This document shows positions 22,598-34,429 of a stretch of 64,000 nucleotides of DNA, one piece after another. Numbering within the stretch: position 1 is the stretch's first letter; each line of letters starts with the position of its first letter. Source of the stretch: Metellina segmentata (taxonomy: Eukaryota > Arthropoda > Arachnida > Araneae > Tetragnathidae). Under the pieces are notes generated by a model. The model did not search any database, was not told where the DNA came from, and saw only the letters and a list, made by a program, of their open reading frames with translations. Where the stretch lies: NCBI GenBank assembly GCA_947359465.1, contig OX375873.1, forward strand, positions 86,923,978-86,987,977, written 5' to 3'. A program made the translations under genes and the position numbers.

Positions 22598-24100
22598 CAG
22601 GGTGGTCCCGAATTCATGGTACAAACTTTAATGGTAGGTACAGGACATTGTAACAATGATTTATTGTATAGGAATGTATAGTCGCAAGTGACGCGGTGAG
22701 GCGAAAACAGGGGAAATAACGGCCGAAAGGAAAAACAAAGATTTTATTGAAAGCGTTGTTGACAAGTGTCATGTTTACAGTAATTGTTCAAAATTGCGTC
22801 CACCAGTATCGATACATGCTTGACAGCGTCGGTGGAGCGATTGGCGTACACGTTCAAAGATGCCTGGTATTTCACGCACACCTGCAGCAGCTACAGATAA
22901 GCGAGCGACGAGATCCTCATCTGAGTCAACTGGAGTCTCATAAACAAGATGCTTTAGATGTCCCCATAAAAAGTAATCGAGGCTCGATAAATCGGGAGAT
23001 CGGGGTGGCCAAGGGACTGGTCCACCACGCCCACTTCATCGAGTACCAAACGTGGCATTCAGGTAATTCCGTACATCAATGCTGAAGTGTGCTGGCGCCC
23101 CATCGTGCTGAAACCACATGCGGTTACGAATGGCGATCGGAACATCATGCAGCAGTTGTGGTAACACTTCTTTCAGAAAAATAAGATAGCTTCCGCCAGT
23201 GAGCCGCGTGGGTAGTAAGTATGGGCCAATCAAAAAGTCGTTCACAATACCAGCCCACACATTAATACTGAAACGTTGTTGAAACGCATGTCGACGCGTT
23301 GCATGTGGATTATCGGTTGCCCACACATGGGAATTGTGCGCATTAAAGACACCCTTGCGTGAAAATGTCGCTTCATCTGTAAATAGCACATAATCTACGA
23401 AATCCGGCTGCAACGCACATTGCTGCATCACCCACAGGCAGAAGTTCACGCGGCGAGGATAATCTGCCGGATTCAATGCTTGTACTTTCTGAAAATGGAA
23501 GGGGTGTAAGCGATTTTCGTTTAACACTCTGCATACAGTCTGATGACTCACACCTACGTCACGCGCAACAGTTCTTGTGCTTGACTCGGGTCTATCAGCC
23601 ACAATGTTCAAGATGCTTTCTTCCAGCCTTGGAGTGCGTACAGCTCTTACTCGACCAGCGCCATGTCTGTTGACGTCGAACGCACCTGTTTCACAAAGTT
23701 GACGATGTAACCGTTGAAAAATTCTATGATCCGGCATTCGTCGATCAGGATACTCCGCGCGATACATTCGTAACGCAGCTCTGCCGTTACCATTTGCACG
23801 GCCGTACATGTAATGCATGTCTGCTTTTTCTGCATACGTAAAGTCACCCATCGTCTACGGCAGCACAATTGTGAATGGCGCTTTTCCCTACTGCGATGCA
23901 TCATGTTCAACAGCGGCTAGACATCTACTGCCCTCTACCGGCAATGATACCAACCGATCACTCCATTTCTCTTTCCTTTTATTTCCCCTGTTTACGCCTC
24001 ACCGCGTCACTTGCGACTATACATTCCTATACAATAAATCATTGTTACAATGTCCTGTACCTACCATTAAAGTTTGTACCATGAATTCGGGACCACCCTG
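22598..24100 (-). mobile_element. Nearly intact Tc1/mariner-superfamily transposon
   Basis: The 1503-bp element is bounded by TA dinucleotides (22596-22597 and 24101-24102). Both ends start CAGGGTGGTCCCGAATTCAT. The inverted repeats run about 122 bp (22598-22719 and about 23979-24100) and I see only one mismatch between them, so the insertion is young. It contains one transposase gene on the minus strand, covering nearly all the interior. Long inverted repeats plus an N-terminal HTH and a DDD catalytic domain place it in the IS630-Tc1-mariner superfamily. Transposase spacing suggests the DD41D (rosa-like) group. Confidence 0.92.
22775..23851 (-). pseudogene. DD41D-type transposase with one in-frame stop
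   Basis: The start ATG at 23851 is preceded in frame by no good alternative. The frame runs 359 codons to TAA at 22775 and is interrupted only by TGA at 23036-23038 (codon 272). Domains: an N-terminal helix-turn-helix of the DUF4817 type (residues about 1-60, YGRANGNGRAALRMY), a second HTH (about 85-115, TRTVARDVGVSHQTVCRVL), then the catalytic domain. Catalytic Asp 1 is in LFTDEATF, Asp 2 in WFQHDGAPAHF and Asp 3 in SPDLSSLDYFLWG, after the stop. I count 41 positions between Asp 2 and Asp 3, including the stop. The stop reads CGATGA and could come from a C-to-T change of CGA. The product would cut and paste the flanking inverted repeats; as it stands it lacks Asp 3 and should be inactive. 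Confidence 0.9.
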
Positions 24101-24249
24101 TATAGAGAAATTATACAACGGCTCGTTGAAAGTGAGAAACAAAGAGGCATCCGTCGCAATTGAAATCGGCACACCCTTAAACATTCATGCCCAACAGTAA
24201 TCGTCTTAGCATATTCATAAACACCGTGAAGCACAGTGCAGTAAACACA

Positions 24250-24945
24250 ATGCATTGAGTCGATCTTCTAATGAAATAGACGGAGTATGTGCGCGCAACT
24301 TCTTGTTATTTCTCCTGATCGCTCGGTTTGAAGTATACGGATGAAGGTCACATAGTGTTGGAAGAAAGCAAGCTTCCCAATATTGGACATTAACGAGGAG
24401 CGTGATGAACATCTAATAAAATAGACGGAACATGTGTACGCATCTTCGTGCTATTTCTTCCTGTTTGATACGTGATTGTAGAGAGAAGTATGAATTCTCT
24501 AATATGGGACAATTTTTTTTTCCAATGGCGGGCATTGGCCTCTATCCTTGGCCACTACAAGGCCGGAAGTCATTGTCGACTAATTCCAATGGCAGGCACT
24601 ATGGACGTCCTTGGCCACTACAAGGCCGGAAGTGATGGTCACTTGTGAGGGGGGCCCCAGTGGGAGGACCATCATTACCCCTAACAAAGGACAGCACAAT
24701 TTTTCATCCATGCCTGACCCCGGATTCGAACCAGGAACCTTTCGATCCAGAGGCCAACACCTTAACGACTAGACCTGTTGATCGGCTGTGGGACAAATTA
24801 ATGATTGGTTAAAGTGATTATCCAAAGTAATTCAAAACCCTAATATGCATTCAACCCTAGTCGATTCGTAAGCCCACATGACACTCTACTGTCTTATGAT
24901 GCCGACTCCGCCCACATACTCTGTCTATTTTATTGGAAGTTCAAT
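24250..24945. mobile_element. Foldback-type MITE carrying a nested SINE
   Basis: The left end reads TCGATCTTCTAATGAAATAGACGGAGTATG (in two pieces, about 24252-24281). The right end (about 24910-24940) is its inverted match: CATACTCTGTCTATTTTATT then GGAAG. An additional left-end-like piece lies at 24408-24432 (CTAATAAAATAGACGGAACATG), so the element may be a compound of two copies. SINE-1 has inserted at 24513-24788. A cleaner family member is at 26597-26858. Confidence 0.6.
24513..24788 (-). repeat. tRNA-derived SINE-1, minus, with TSD
   Basis: Read on the minus strand it begins with a tRNA-like head at the right (box B complement GGATTCGAACC at about 24723; box A complement CCTTAACGACTA at about 24761). 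The GGACCATCATT-type body follows, then CCAATGGC and a poly-A tail seen as TTTTTTTTT at 24513-24521. TGGGACAA flanks both sides (24505-24512 and 24789-24796), a likely target duplication. The body holds an internal partial duplication: CCTTGGCCACTACAAGGCCGG occurs twice. Confidence 0.85.
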
Positions 24946-24949
24946 GTGA

Positions 24950-25890
24950 AAAATCTCTTCTGAGATCTTACGACAGCGATTCCACCTACAAGTCTATATC
25001 TTTAGAAGGTCAGTGCATTGAGTCCACACTTCGCATTCCACACAACACATCATGCGCACAATGTTCCCATCCCTCCCCGAATGTGGGGAGATTATCAATA
25101 TTTCTGAATGTGCCATGTTTGACTCGGTCTATCTTGGCAATCGTGAGTGCAACATTTATTAAAATTTATTCAAATGAATGAAGAATATTTTGCTGTGGTT
25201 TGAACCGAACACTTGAAAAATTGATTTATTTTGAACCTGGAACACTTTTATAACAAATTGAATAAACGTTTTGAAACAATACTCGACTAGCACATTCCAA
25301 GTTTGTGATCTGTAAGCGTTATTCTATGTTCCAAATTGACGGCTCAACCAGAACAGAGCCTTTTTTTTTTTGCGTTACCAACATAAAGTTAAATATATTT
25401 CTGGATTGATTGCGCACATTTTGTTTATGATGCGAAATATGATTATATTTTGCATTCAGGCAGACAGCACACAACAAATTTTCCGCTGTTAAACTAAGAA
25501 TAATGTATTTTTAGTTGCTAATGAATGATCTAAGATAATCACGTGGGATAAAACAATGGTCCACAATGTTTTGCAATATTAGCGTCCCGGTTGAAGAGGA
25601 CGTCGTATTCTGATTAGTAAAATGTAAGGGAATTGCTTGTTTGTATTCAAAATTAAGCAAACTAAAATCAAAGGTAATACAGTATAATATGAAAAATTCT
25701 CTCATAGTTATGAAACGATCCAATCTCTAATACTAATTTGAGAATTAAAGATGGAGGAACAATACATATGTCACGGTATCTGATAAACCAGTTAACGAGA
25801 GTACGTCTTCACAATCACATGCGTTTCTGGTTATAGTTTACTTAAAAAAGGTAATATGGGCAAAACCTCGATAGACTGTAGTCTAGCTTT
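24950..25890. other. Unannotated sequence
   Basis: Includes another short piece resembling the foldback-MITE terminus near 24995-25025 (TTTAGAAGGTCAGTGCATTG). The remainder shows no gene or repeat boundary that I can define. Confidence 0.35.
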
Positions 25891-25896
25891 TATATT

Positions 25897-26255
25897 CATA
25901 TTTAATTTCATTCTCAACGACAGTAGGTGTATAGAGCTAAAGCAAAAAATTTAGACACTCTTTTATTTGCAGCATTTTGATATTTTTATTATTCCATTCA
26001 TATTTACTTTTTATTATTTCATTCATATTTAATTTTTATTATTCCATTCATTTTTTATTATTTCACTCATTTTTTTTATTATTCCATTCATTTTTTATTA
26101 TTTTACTCATTTTTTTTATTATTCCATTCATTTTTTATTATTCCATTCATATTTAATTTCATTCTCAACGACAGTGTGTGTATAGACCTACAGAAACACT
26201 TTAAAACTCTCCTTTATTTGCAGCATTTTGATACTTTTATTATTTTTTCCCTTCA
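25897..26255. repeat. Simple-sequence array flanked by a 100-bp direct repeat
   Basis: The block ATATTTAATTTCATTCTCAACGACAGT...TTTATTTGCAGCATTTTGATA (shown in part) occurs at about 25897-25985 and again at about 26146-26235 in the same orientation. Between them is a degenerate array of TTATTATTCCATTCATTTTT units of about 19-40 bp. Confidence 0.75.
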
Positions 26256-26596
26256 TACATTTCGAACTATTATAAGGAAACAGTATTATATCATTTACCA
26301 TCTTAAGAATGGTACTTTCCGATCCAGAGAAGTTAAAGATTGCAGAAGACGTTCAATTCTGAGAGTGATAGATCGCTAATTCGCGTAAATCATATTTCTT
26401 ATATTGTAGGTTTCGGTGTTGCAACCCTTAGGGATTTGCTCCAAAATTTCACTTGATGTCAAAACGTTCACTGCAATGTATTTTTAACACCAGAGAAAGT
26501 TGTCGAGATCGGCTTTTTTGTCCAGTGTCCGAATTTGCCTTCCTGGTCCACAGGACTCCAGAAGGCCCAGGGTAATAATCTTGCTGACCCCGTCGA

Positions 26597-26858
26597 CCTT
26601 CTAATGAAAACGACAGAGCATGCTCACTCAGTTTTGTTATTTACTCCGCCTCTCGGTTTGAAGATATGTCACGTGGTTGTGGAGAAAAGCATTAACCTAA
26701 ATTATTGATTGGTTAAAGTTATGATCCGCCTTGATCGAATACACTAGTCTGTGTTTCGATAGCCAATCAGCTAAGTCGATTCGTAAGCCCACGTGATTTA
26801 CCCTTTGGAGATCTTACGATCCTCCTACATGCTCTGTCTGTTTCATTACAAGGTCGAT
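26597..26858. mobile_element. Foldback-type MITE, clean copy
   Basis: The left end CGACCTTCTAATGAAAACGA with CAGAGCATG is matched in inverse at the right end, CATGCTCTGTCTGTTTCATT then ACAAGGTCG. That makes terminal inverted repeats of about 29 bp with few mismatches. The interior contains GATTGGTTAAAGT and GTCGATTCGTAAGCCCACGTGA, also found in the 24250-24945 copy. Partial copies are seen near 27180-27215 and 28080-28145. Superfamily not determined because the target duplication is unclear. Confidence 0.7.
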
Positions 26859-27310
26859 GGCCAATGTTTCGTCATTAAATGATGCCCCCCCCCCTGTCGT
26901 TAATTGTTTTTCATTAAGTGTAAGTTACATATTACGATGCACCATGTCGCTAAATGGCGGGATTTCAATGACCAAATGGTTCAATGGTATTTTTAGATAT
27001 TAGTTTGACCAACACATAAATGACGATGGAGAGATTCTTTAGTTAGATTAAAGTTTAATTACTATTTTACACTATTTACAGATACAGAAAAATATTACAT
27101 ATTACTGTGATTCAAAACATAGTTTGAATCAATCAAATTAAGAACGCTTAGGTTATTATCGACTTCGAATCAAGATTTTACCATTCTCTGTCTATTTCGA
27201 TAGAAGGTCAATGGTCTGTGTAGGCAAGGATTGATATAAACCGTTTCCTATTGCAAAGAAGAGAAAACCTAATTATAAACCAAACATTAACATAGCCCCA
27301 ACGCTGGAAT

Positions 27311-27552
27311 TATTGGCATGTTCTCCAGATGCAATTTAGAAAATATAGTTACTGTGGGGTGGTTAAAACTGTTTATTACCATAAAATGAAGTTATATCCC
27401 CTTTGTTGGTATCATACTGGTCCTAGAAAACTATTGGCATGTTCTCCAGATGCAAATTAGAAAATATAGTTACTGTGGGGTGGTTAAAACTGTTTATTAC
27501 CATAAAATGAAGTTATATCCCATTTGTTGGTATCATACCGGTCCTAGAAAAC
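27311..27552. repeat. Exact-looking 121-bp tandem duplication
   Basis: A unit starting TATTGGCATGTTCTCCAGAT and ending GGTCCTAGAAAAC occurs twice head to tail (27311-27431 and 27432-27552) with only a handful of differences, so it is a recent local duplication. No coding. Confidence 0.92.
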
Positions 27553-27559
27553 GAAGCAG

Positions 27560-29485
27560 CTCAGCAAAATAGTTTTATAATGTGTTCGTACATATCTTTC
27601 GATAAAATTACTGCAAATAAATTCTAGTAGATTCTAGTGAATTCTTAAGCTCAAAAATTGATATTACTTAAGAAAGTTAGAATTTACAAAATGGAAAAGT
27701 ATAAACACTCTCTGAACAGTTTTTTGAAAATGAATATTCTTTGTTTACATATTGCTACATTGCAATACAATCACAAACGTAAAACCTTTTATTTTTATTG
27801 TCTCTCACAAATATATAAATTTTACTTATGGGAGTTTTAAATTTGAATGTGGTAAGGAACATATAGAATTTTTTTTATTTAATTAAGTATTCCTTATATA
27901 AAAGTATTTTTTACAAACGCAATTTGAATTTGAAATCAATTGTTTGTGTTCTTACTCATGAAAGGCTTTCCTATCAAGCTGAATAGCACAAGTATTTTAG
28001 CGATGAAAAATGTTTTCGTTGTGGGTAAATAAGGAAAGTAAAATCCTCGTCTTACAATGGTCTGTTTATTTACACTGAAAATCCCTCTCATAAGCATAAT
28101 AGGCCGACTCCGCCTGATTTACAATTGAGTCACGTGATTTTGGGCGTTTATACGTTAAACTGAAACAATACTTTCTCACGATTGGTATCCAGAGCGCGAT
28201 TTCTGATTTATCGTTTCATGACTGAATCTGTTGCAGTAATTACGAGTAAACGAAGCAAATAATCTTCTATTGCGATCGCAGTATGATTTTGAGAATAGCA
28301 TCCCCTTCCCTTGAGAGATTAACCACCTTTCTACAAATGGAATCTTCCGAGTCATATGACTTTTCATCGGAGCCTATACTATACATACACTTTCAAAATA
28401 TTCCACGAGTGATCAAAGATACTTTTTAATGGCCAATCATCAAATGCAAGCATCACCTGTCCTCAAAATTCATGAAATTGGAATTTACAATGAGGTTTTG
28501 AAAGTTTTCTCTTATGAAATATAAAAAAATACATGAAAAAGGACCTGAACGACAAATAAATTACACGAAACTTGTTTAACTATATGTTATCAGACGTTCG
28601 CTTAGTTTTATTTTCTCAACAGCTATGAATAACCGTTTGGTTTGACTCGGAACCTCAACGGACATTTTTCGCAACACAAGGGCAAATTAAACCAGGTCCT
28701 ATGTTTTGAGGTTGGTGAATAACCATTATCAGGGTCTGTAACTTCTGAAAAAGGGTTTGTAACTCCGTTTATTTTATTTTATCAAGGTGAGTAGCTTACA
28801 AATGCTTACCTAACAAAATGACCACCACCCTTCTGAATACTTAACTAGTGAATAAATGTCGGTGAATGACATCACTTTTGCAGCAAGCTTTGTAAGTTTC
28901 ATAGAGATCTCTGTTAATGATCATAACAGTGAGTAACTTTTACTACAAATTTTGTCACGTGCAAGCTATAATTGTACACCATCAGAGTGGGTCTAAAATG
29001 TTTGCATGTCAAAGCGCGATTTGACGAAACTTTCATTGTACCTGGTGCAAGTGAATGTTCTCTGCTTATAACGTGCTGATAATGTGTTAGGCTTGCAATT
29101 CAAGCTAAGCAGAATAATTAAAAACACAGTCGAAAGAATCACTCGCAAAACAAATCATCAAACGTTACATGTTTATTTTAATAGAATAAACAGTAGACTG
29201 AAAAAGTTGCCATTCGGCAATTTACAAGGTCACAATTATTAACTGTTAAAAGCATTGACGAGGCCACATGTAGAACACAAATATAATTTGGCCCAAGAAA
29301 AATAAATAGCATAAAAATGTTTAATTTTAACAGAAACCTTAACAATCTTCATAGTCTATAACGGAGAGTCTGTAAAAATGGGTTCGTTGTATGTTACTGA
29401 GATTACTCTGTAAAAGTGACAGACTTTTAGACAAATCTATTTTTTTCTTTTGTTTCCATGATTTCAAGCCCTCAGTGTCACATCT
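27560..29485. other. Unannotated sequence
   Basis: Apart from a partial foldback-MITE piece near 28080-28145 (GGCCGACTCCGCC, GAGTCACGTGATTT), nothing is recognised. Open frames are short and motif-free. Confidence 0.35.
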
Positions 29486-29489
29486 TCTT

Positions 29490-29645
29490 TAGGTGTCTAC
29501 GGGAATCACAACCCCGAGGTACCAGAGTGATATGACCTCCCTTCAGTTTTACTTTCGCCTGTCCTGCTTTTTGCTTTGGTTCCCTCCCTCATTGTTTGGT
29601 GCAGCTTGGCCACATATGGTCTTTGCGCCATAAAACCCAAAACCA
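29490..29645 (+). repeat. SINE family-3-like 3' part
   Basis: Reads GTTTGGTGCAGCTTGGCCAC, ATATGGTCTTTGCGCCATAA and a CCCAAAACCAA end, the same order as the 3' half of the SINE at 22365-22565. A clear tRNA-like head was not found. Confidence 0.5.
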
Positions 29646-29947
29646 ACTGATGGTTTCAATGACGCTTCTAGAATTCAGTGCAAATCCTCTAATTTTATAT
29701 TCTCTCTTTGTTTAAAGTTTGGACTGTTGTTAGGAATTCATAATTTGGATAGCTCATCCAAACATTCTCGTGAAGGTAAATTTCAAAGTGTTCTGGAACG
29801 CTTTGTGCACAAACCATCTAAGGGGTTCAGATGCACTGGTGATGCGTTCAAAATATAGTGGATCAAGTTCACCTTCTCTGATAATCACACACCAGAACTT
29901 CTTCAAGTTGAATCTTTTTAGAGCATCTTTGAATCAAGTTCCTAGTT

Positions 29948-30702
29948 CAAGCATGTCAAACTCAAATGCTACCAAGGGCCAAATAGACAAGGTCTTAGTT
30001 TATGCGGGTCGCACAAAACCAGAAACTTCAATTTTTACAGAAACGTTAAGTTATTTTGAAAACACAGTATAAAAAAGAACAAGTACAGCGGTAAAATTAA
30101 TGTTTTCTTCCTGACACTTTTATCTTTTCTATGCTAAAATCTTGCCTACTTCGGGGGATATCTTGTTCGCAGTGATAACTTTCAAAACTGATCCAAAGTG
30201 AATGTCAGTAATTCTGGATCTAACAGAATACTTGGTTTCTTTCTTAAGTGAAAGTAATTTTCCTCACCAATAACTGCTTCCAAACATGTAAATAATCTCA
30301 TATGCGAATTTTCGAGTGTTTTAAAATATGGCTGGCAAATATTTGTAAAATTCAGGAAGTTGGATTCACAGAACTTTTCTTCTTCTCTGAAAGCAAAATA
30401 TTTACTGTTAGGCTCACCAAGCAAGGCAGTTGAAGGCTAATAGTTTGGTAGGTATTATTTTATTATCGACTGCTCTAAAATATCCGCTGCTATTGGTAGG
30501 GAAATGATGCACCAATGCAACATGACTAGCAATCTGTCATTGACGAATGTTCTGGTTCCTTATTAATAGTACCAAATTTAAAAAGTTAAGCTACTAAAAA
30601 ATTTTAGTAACATATTTGCTAAATACAGATACGTCGGTTGGGCCGCAAAGATATTCGCTGTGGGCCACATGCGGCCCGCATTCCACGAGTTTGACGTGCT
30701 TG
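29948..30702. mobile_element. hAT-type element, degenerate
   Basis: The left end CAAGCATGTCAAACTCAAAT with GGGCCAAATAG is matched by the right end GGGCCACATGCGGCCCGCAT and GAGTTTGACGTGCTTG. The inverted repeats share CAAGCA(T/C)GTCAAACTC. Flanking 8-mers TCCTAGTT (29940-29947) and GCCTAATT (30703-30710) agree at 6 of 8, consistent with an old hAT target duplication. Internal frames (30182-30424 minus) might be a transposase relic but I cannot confirm that. Confidence 0.7.
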
Positions 30703-30849
30703 GCCTAATTGCTTTGGTTCCCAAGAGATCGCAGAGGAAGAGCCGGTGAATAGGAAGAGTACACACGACTAGAAACTCGATGTATCTCAAAATGTTATGG
30801 TATGGACTTAAATCCACTCTAGTTCTGAACGCCTCATATCTGTTTTGCA

Positions 30850-31050
30850 ACCTGCAATCTTCCCTACAATTCTTCTAAGCAGTTTTTTTACATTTATAAC
30901 CTATTGAATCGTTCTTATGATTCTTTAAACCAATAAATGTTTTCAACCGTTCAGCAACCTGCAGTCTTTTCTGCAAGACTTCTAAGCAATTTTGACCTTT
31001 ATAACCGATTGAATCTTTCCTAGGATTCCTTCAACCAACAAATGGAGTTA
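30850..31050. repeat. About 105-bp tandem duplication
   Basis: CCTGCA(A/G)TCTT-CC-ACA and TTCTAAGCA-TTT, ATAACC-ATTGAATC occur in order at about 30850-30945 and again at about 30958-31045. Diverged by small indels. Confidence 0.7.
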
Positions 31051-31159
31051 TTTAGTCATCGTGTATGTTGTGGAGAACAAGCAATATTACACTTATAGGA
31101 AATCTTGAGGAGCTTAGAGGGATAAAAAAATTAATTGAAGAAGATATAATTTTACTCTA

Positions 31160-32000
31160 CTATGATCAAAAATTTTATTTTCTTTAGCTGCAAAGAAATG
31201 ACTTGCTCTTTGACCGGCTTATACCTCGAACCTTTAGAAAAAATATATTAAATTCACGAATGTACTTCAAGATTCGTTTGAGACTGAGTGAACATTACAG
31301 TTACAACTACAAGAGCGGTGTGTTTGTCAGAAATCACTGTGTCCAAGAGGACACTATATGCTTTCTATAGAATAAAAATGTGTCTAAAGTAGGATAAAAT
31401 AAATTGAAACATATTTTCAGTACGATTTAAGGTGGAGAAAATTACCATAATGAATCTTACTAACACGACAGATCGTGTCAAATAATTAATTTTGACTGAA
31501 ATTTTCACAAATTTTCATTTGAAAAGCCAGAACAATTTTTACGATTTCTGGAGGCAGGTAGATATTTAATTAATTAACGTCGGCACTGGAGCAAACATAA
31601 AAGGGCCTCATTTATGAACACATTTTCAATAGTTTGTCGGACTATTTTACTTTGTTCAAACATTTTATTTTCTCTGACTGCCAAAAAAACTCGTTCCACC
31701 GGCTAAAAATATATTAAATTCACGAATGTACTTCAAGATTCGTTTGACCGTCAAGAGCAATATGTTTTTCAGTAATCTCTGGCCAGTACCATGTGCTTTA
31801 TGAAAAATAAAACTGTCTAAAGCAGGATAAAATAAAATGAAATTTATTTTCAGCTTAATTCAAGGCTGAAAAAAATCACCTTAATGAATCTTTCTAATAC
31901 AATCGGGTGTTGTCAAGTAATTAATTTTCACTGAAATTTTCATAGGCTTTTAAAAAGCCAGCAATATTTTCATGATTTACGAAGGCATTTTCGGTAGTTT
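31160..32000. repeat. Diverged direct duplication split by a SINE-2 tail
   Basis: Two copies of a stretch of about 350-400 bp (about 31160-31557 and 31650-32000) share ATATATTAAATTCACGAATG, TACTTCAAGATTCGTTTGA, AGGATAAAATAAA and GAAAAGCCAG/AAAAAGCCAG blocks in the same order. Between them at 31558-31605 lies a short minus-strand SINE-2 tail (TTAATTAACGTCGGCACTGG). Confidence 0.75.
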
Positions 32001-32009
32001 GTCACGCAC

Positions 32010-33160
32010 GAAAAATTTGCTTCCATACCAGCAATACTTTCTCACCTTGTGTCTTGTTAGGGATTTTTTCGTTGCTCTTAGCTTGAATATATGATCCAAT
32101 ATGGGTTTCCAGAAGGAGAAAAATTCTGTTATATTGCCGCCGCAATAACTTTCGGCTCATGCGAACTTTGAAATTGAGTTTCGCCTCACACAAGTCAATT
32201 ATATATCGCTCTTCGAAATAAAACTGCGAGAAGAAAAATATAAACCGTCACCACCCAGCGATTTCTTTGAACCCCGGACAGAAGAGCTTTCAGGAATTTC
32301 TCTTTTAGAAAGAGGCAAAGGTGAAAAATATTTCCGCTTTGCTACGATTAGTTGGAAACTCTTTTCACACAGTCTACTTGTTTAATATTTTTATCTCTCA
32401 CGTTCTATATATGTGTAGAAAGGACGGTATATTTATATAAATTCGCATCTGACATAAAGTTTTCCCCGGGAAAACTCAAGTCCTTTTCTATATATCGGAG
32501 AGACTGGAAGAAGAAAAAATATTTATAAATAAACAGTTTCGAGAACTCTGAATCTTATGCTTTCTAACTCTTAACGATTTCTAGTCCTTAAGAATTCGAA
32601 ATCTCACTTTTTTTTCCGCTCTCTCTATGTGTATCAGCCTTTCCCCAAAAACCTTTCCCAGTCTGGAAAGTCGCCGAACTTAACCTAAAGAATGTTATGC
32701 GTTTTCAAATGCTGGAATGTTTGAAAAAACATCTGCTGGGAATTTTTTGACTCGGAAGCGATGGTTAAAAAATAAAATAAAAATTGGAAAAAAAAGTCGT
32801 GGAGCAGTTGTATTTTTTCCGTAAAGCCCATGTGGAGTTGCTTTTATCGTTGCAAATATAAGGTGAAAAAATCAATTCGTGCCGAACTTAGTATATTCAT
32901 CAAATCGACTATATAACTTCTAAGTAAAAGTTGAAGAAAAAAACTTTAAAACTGTTCACATACGAGTAAAAGAGTAATAGGCCTTTTAAGTTAGAAAAAT
33001 TGTATTAAATGGGTTGCGAAACTAAATTTTTCTTGATATTATATTTCCAATGCAATTTGATATAAGTATAGAAGATAATAAATCCTTTAAAAATCAAAAT
33101 CGGTCCTACATAATTTTAGTTTCTCATATTTAAAAATTAACTTTAGAAATTGATTTCCTT
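32010..33160. other. Unannotated AT-rich sequence
   Basis: No recognisable gene, RNA or element end. Confidence 0.4.
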
Positions 33161-33165
33161 CTGTA

Positions 33166-33167
<2 letters not shown>

Positions 33168-33220
<53 letters not shown>
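33168..33220. repeat. (TA)n microsatellite
   Basis: About 26 TA units. Confidence 0.97.
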
Positions 33221-33226
<6 letters not shown>

Positions 33227-33234
33227 TAATTATA

Positions 33235-33720
33235 AAAAATTAAGTGTTCACGAGTTCACAGTTCTATTAACACAATCCTCCACCGTCGGCGTTCATTGAC
33301 CGTCGTCGATGCCACGTCATGGTCAAACACACGTCGTTTTCCTAGCCTCGTCAGATTACTTCTGGTGCTTTTGGCACTCTGCGTTTATCGGATGCGTCGT
33401 ATGACTGCGCAGTGGCCGGAGACTGCATCAGCGAGGAATTGAACTCTAGTATATATATAGTAAGTACCGTTTGCTCATATCTCTCGCGCATCTGACGAAG
33501 GTCGCGCATGCGTAGTTACAGCAATTAGCCTAGCCATTTTGTGTTTGTTTACATTAACGTTTAAAGTCATTGTTTGTCGGTAATCATATTTAAAACAATC
33601 TATCGGCCCGCCATATATAAAATAAGCTAATAAAATTCTTTGACAGTCCCAAAACACGGTACACGTGATTTTTTTTTTTTTTAAGAAAAAATTGGCTTTG
33701 CTTTCTCGGGTTTGGGGTAA
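33235..33720. other. Unannotated, GC-richer sequence
   Basis: 33280-33430 is rich in CG dinucleotides (GTCGGCG, GTCGTCGATG, GATGCGTCG) compared with its surroundings. No element end or coding motif identified. Confidence 0.3.
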
Positions 33721-33724
33721 CCAG

Positions 33725-33905
33725 TATGCCACTATTCCAGTGACTGTCGTTTCATTTCAGGTATCTCGTAACAAATCCATCTTTCATCGCCTGTGACAAT
33801 CCTTTGAAAAAAATGATTTCTTTCTGGAGCATAACGCTGCAAACACTCCAAGGCTATTCCCATGCGTTTCCGTTTTTGAACGTCCGTTAGTGTTTTCGGT
33901 AACCA
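33725..33905 (-). pseudogene. mariner transposase fragment
   Basis: On the minus strand the frame reads LPKTLTDVQKRKRMGIALEC then LQRYAPERNHFFQRIVTGDERWICYE. This matches the linker (xxLTExQKxxRxxxC) and the first catalytic motif (VTGDE, Asp 1) of mariner transposases. The rest of the gene is absent on both sides, so it is a short relic. Confidence 0.75.
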
Positions 33906-33909
33906 TAGC

Positions 33910-34425
33910 TAACACTATATTTTCAAGTGCTGAATAAATTTAAATTAAAGAAGTAAGAAATTTATTTTATTCTCCTTTCATTTAGATTTGTTTCAGTTTG
34001 TCTGTTCGTTGCTCAAAAAGTGGTAGCAAAAAGATTTAGTTAAAACGTTGAATAATCAAAGGACAATCCTAAAAATTCAAGGGTATCTATTTTACCAATG
34101 TACTGCATGTTCTGTTAAAATGAAAGCATCCGATCTCCTTATTCAGTTCTTATACCTACATCACACTGATGAGAATGCCTCAGATCGTGGACTACCTTTC
34201 TACACTCGAAAGCATTCATCCCGGATCACTGTCGGCGAATACTAAATTGAGTCTGTCCACACGAATCTGAGTCCTTTCATTTCTTTCGTAGTGGAGTTGA
34301 GATCACGTCACTGAGCTTTCCAATCGCAGCTATCATTTGACTTCACTCTTCTCTTATGCTGCGTGTGTTTGTTACAGTAATTTGATTCGCTTTTTATAAT
34401 TGCTTTTCTGATTTGGTTTGAATTA
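33910..34425. other. Unannotated sequence
   Basis: A 65-codon frame (34048-34245) has no recognised motif. Nothing else is seen. Confidence 0.35.
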
Positions 34426-34429
34426 TTAA

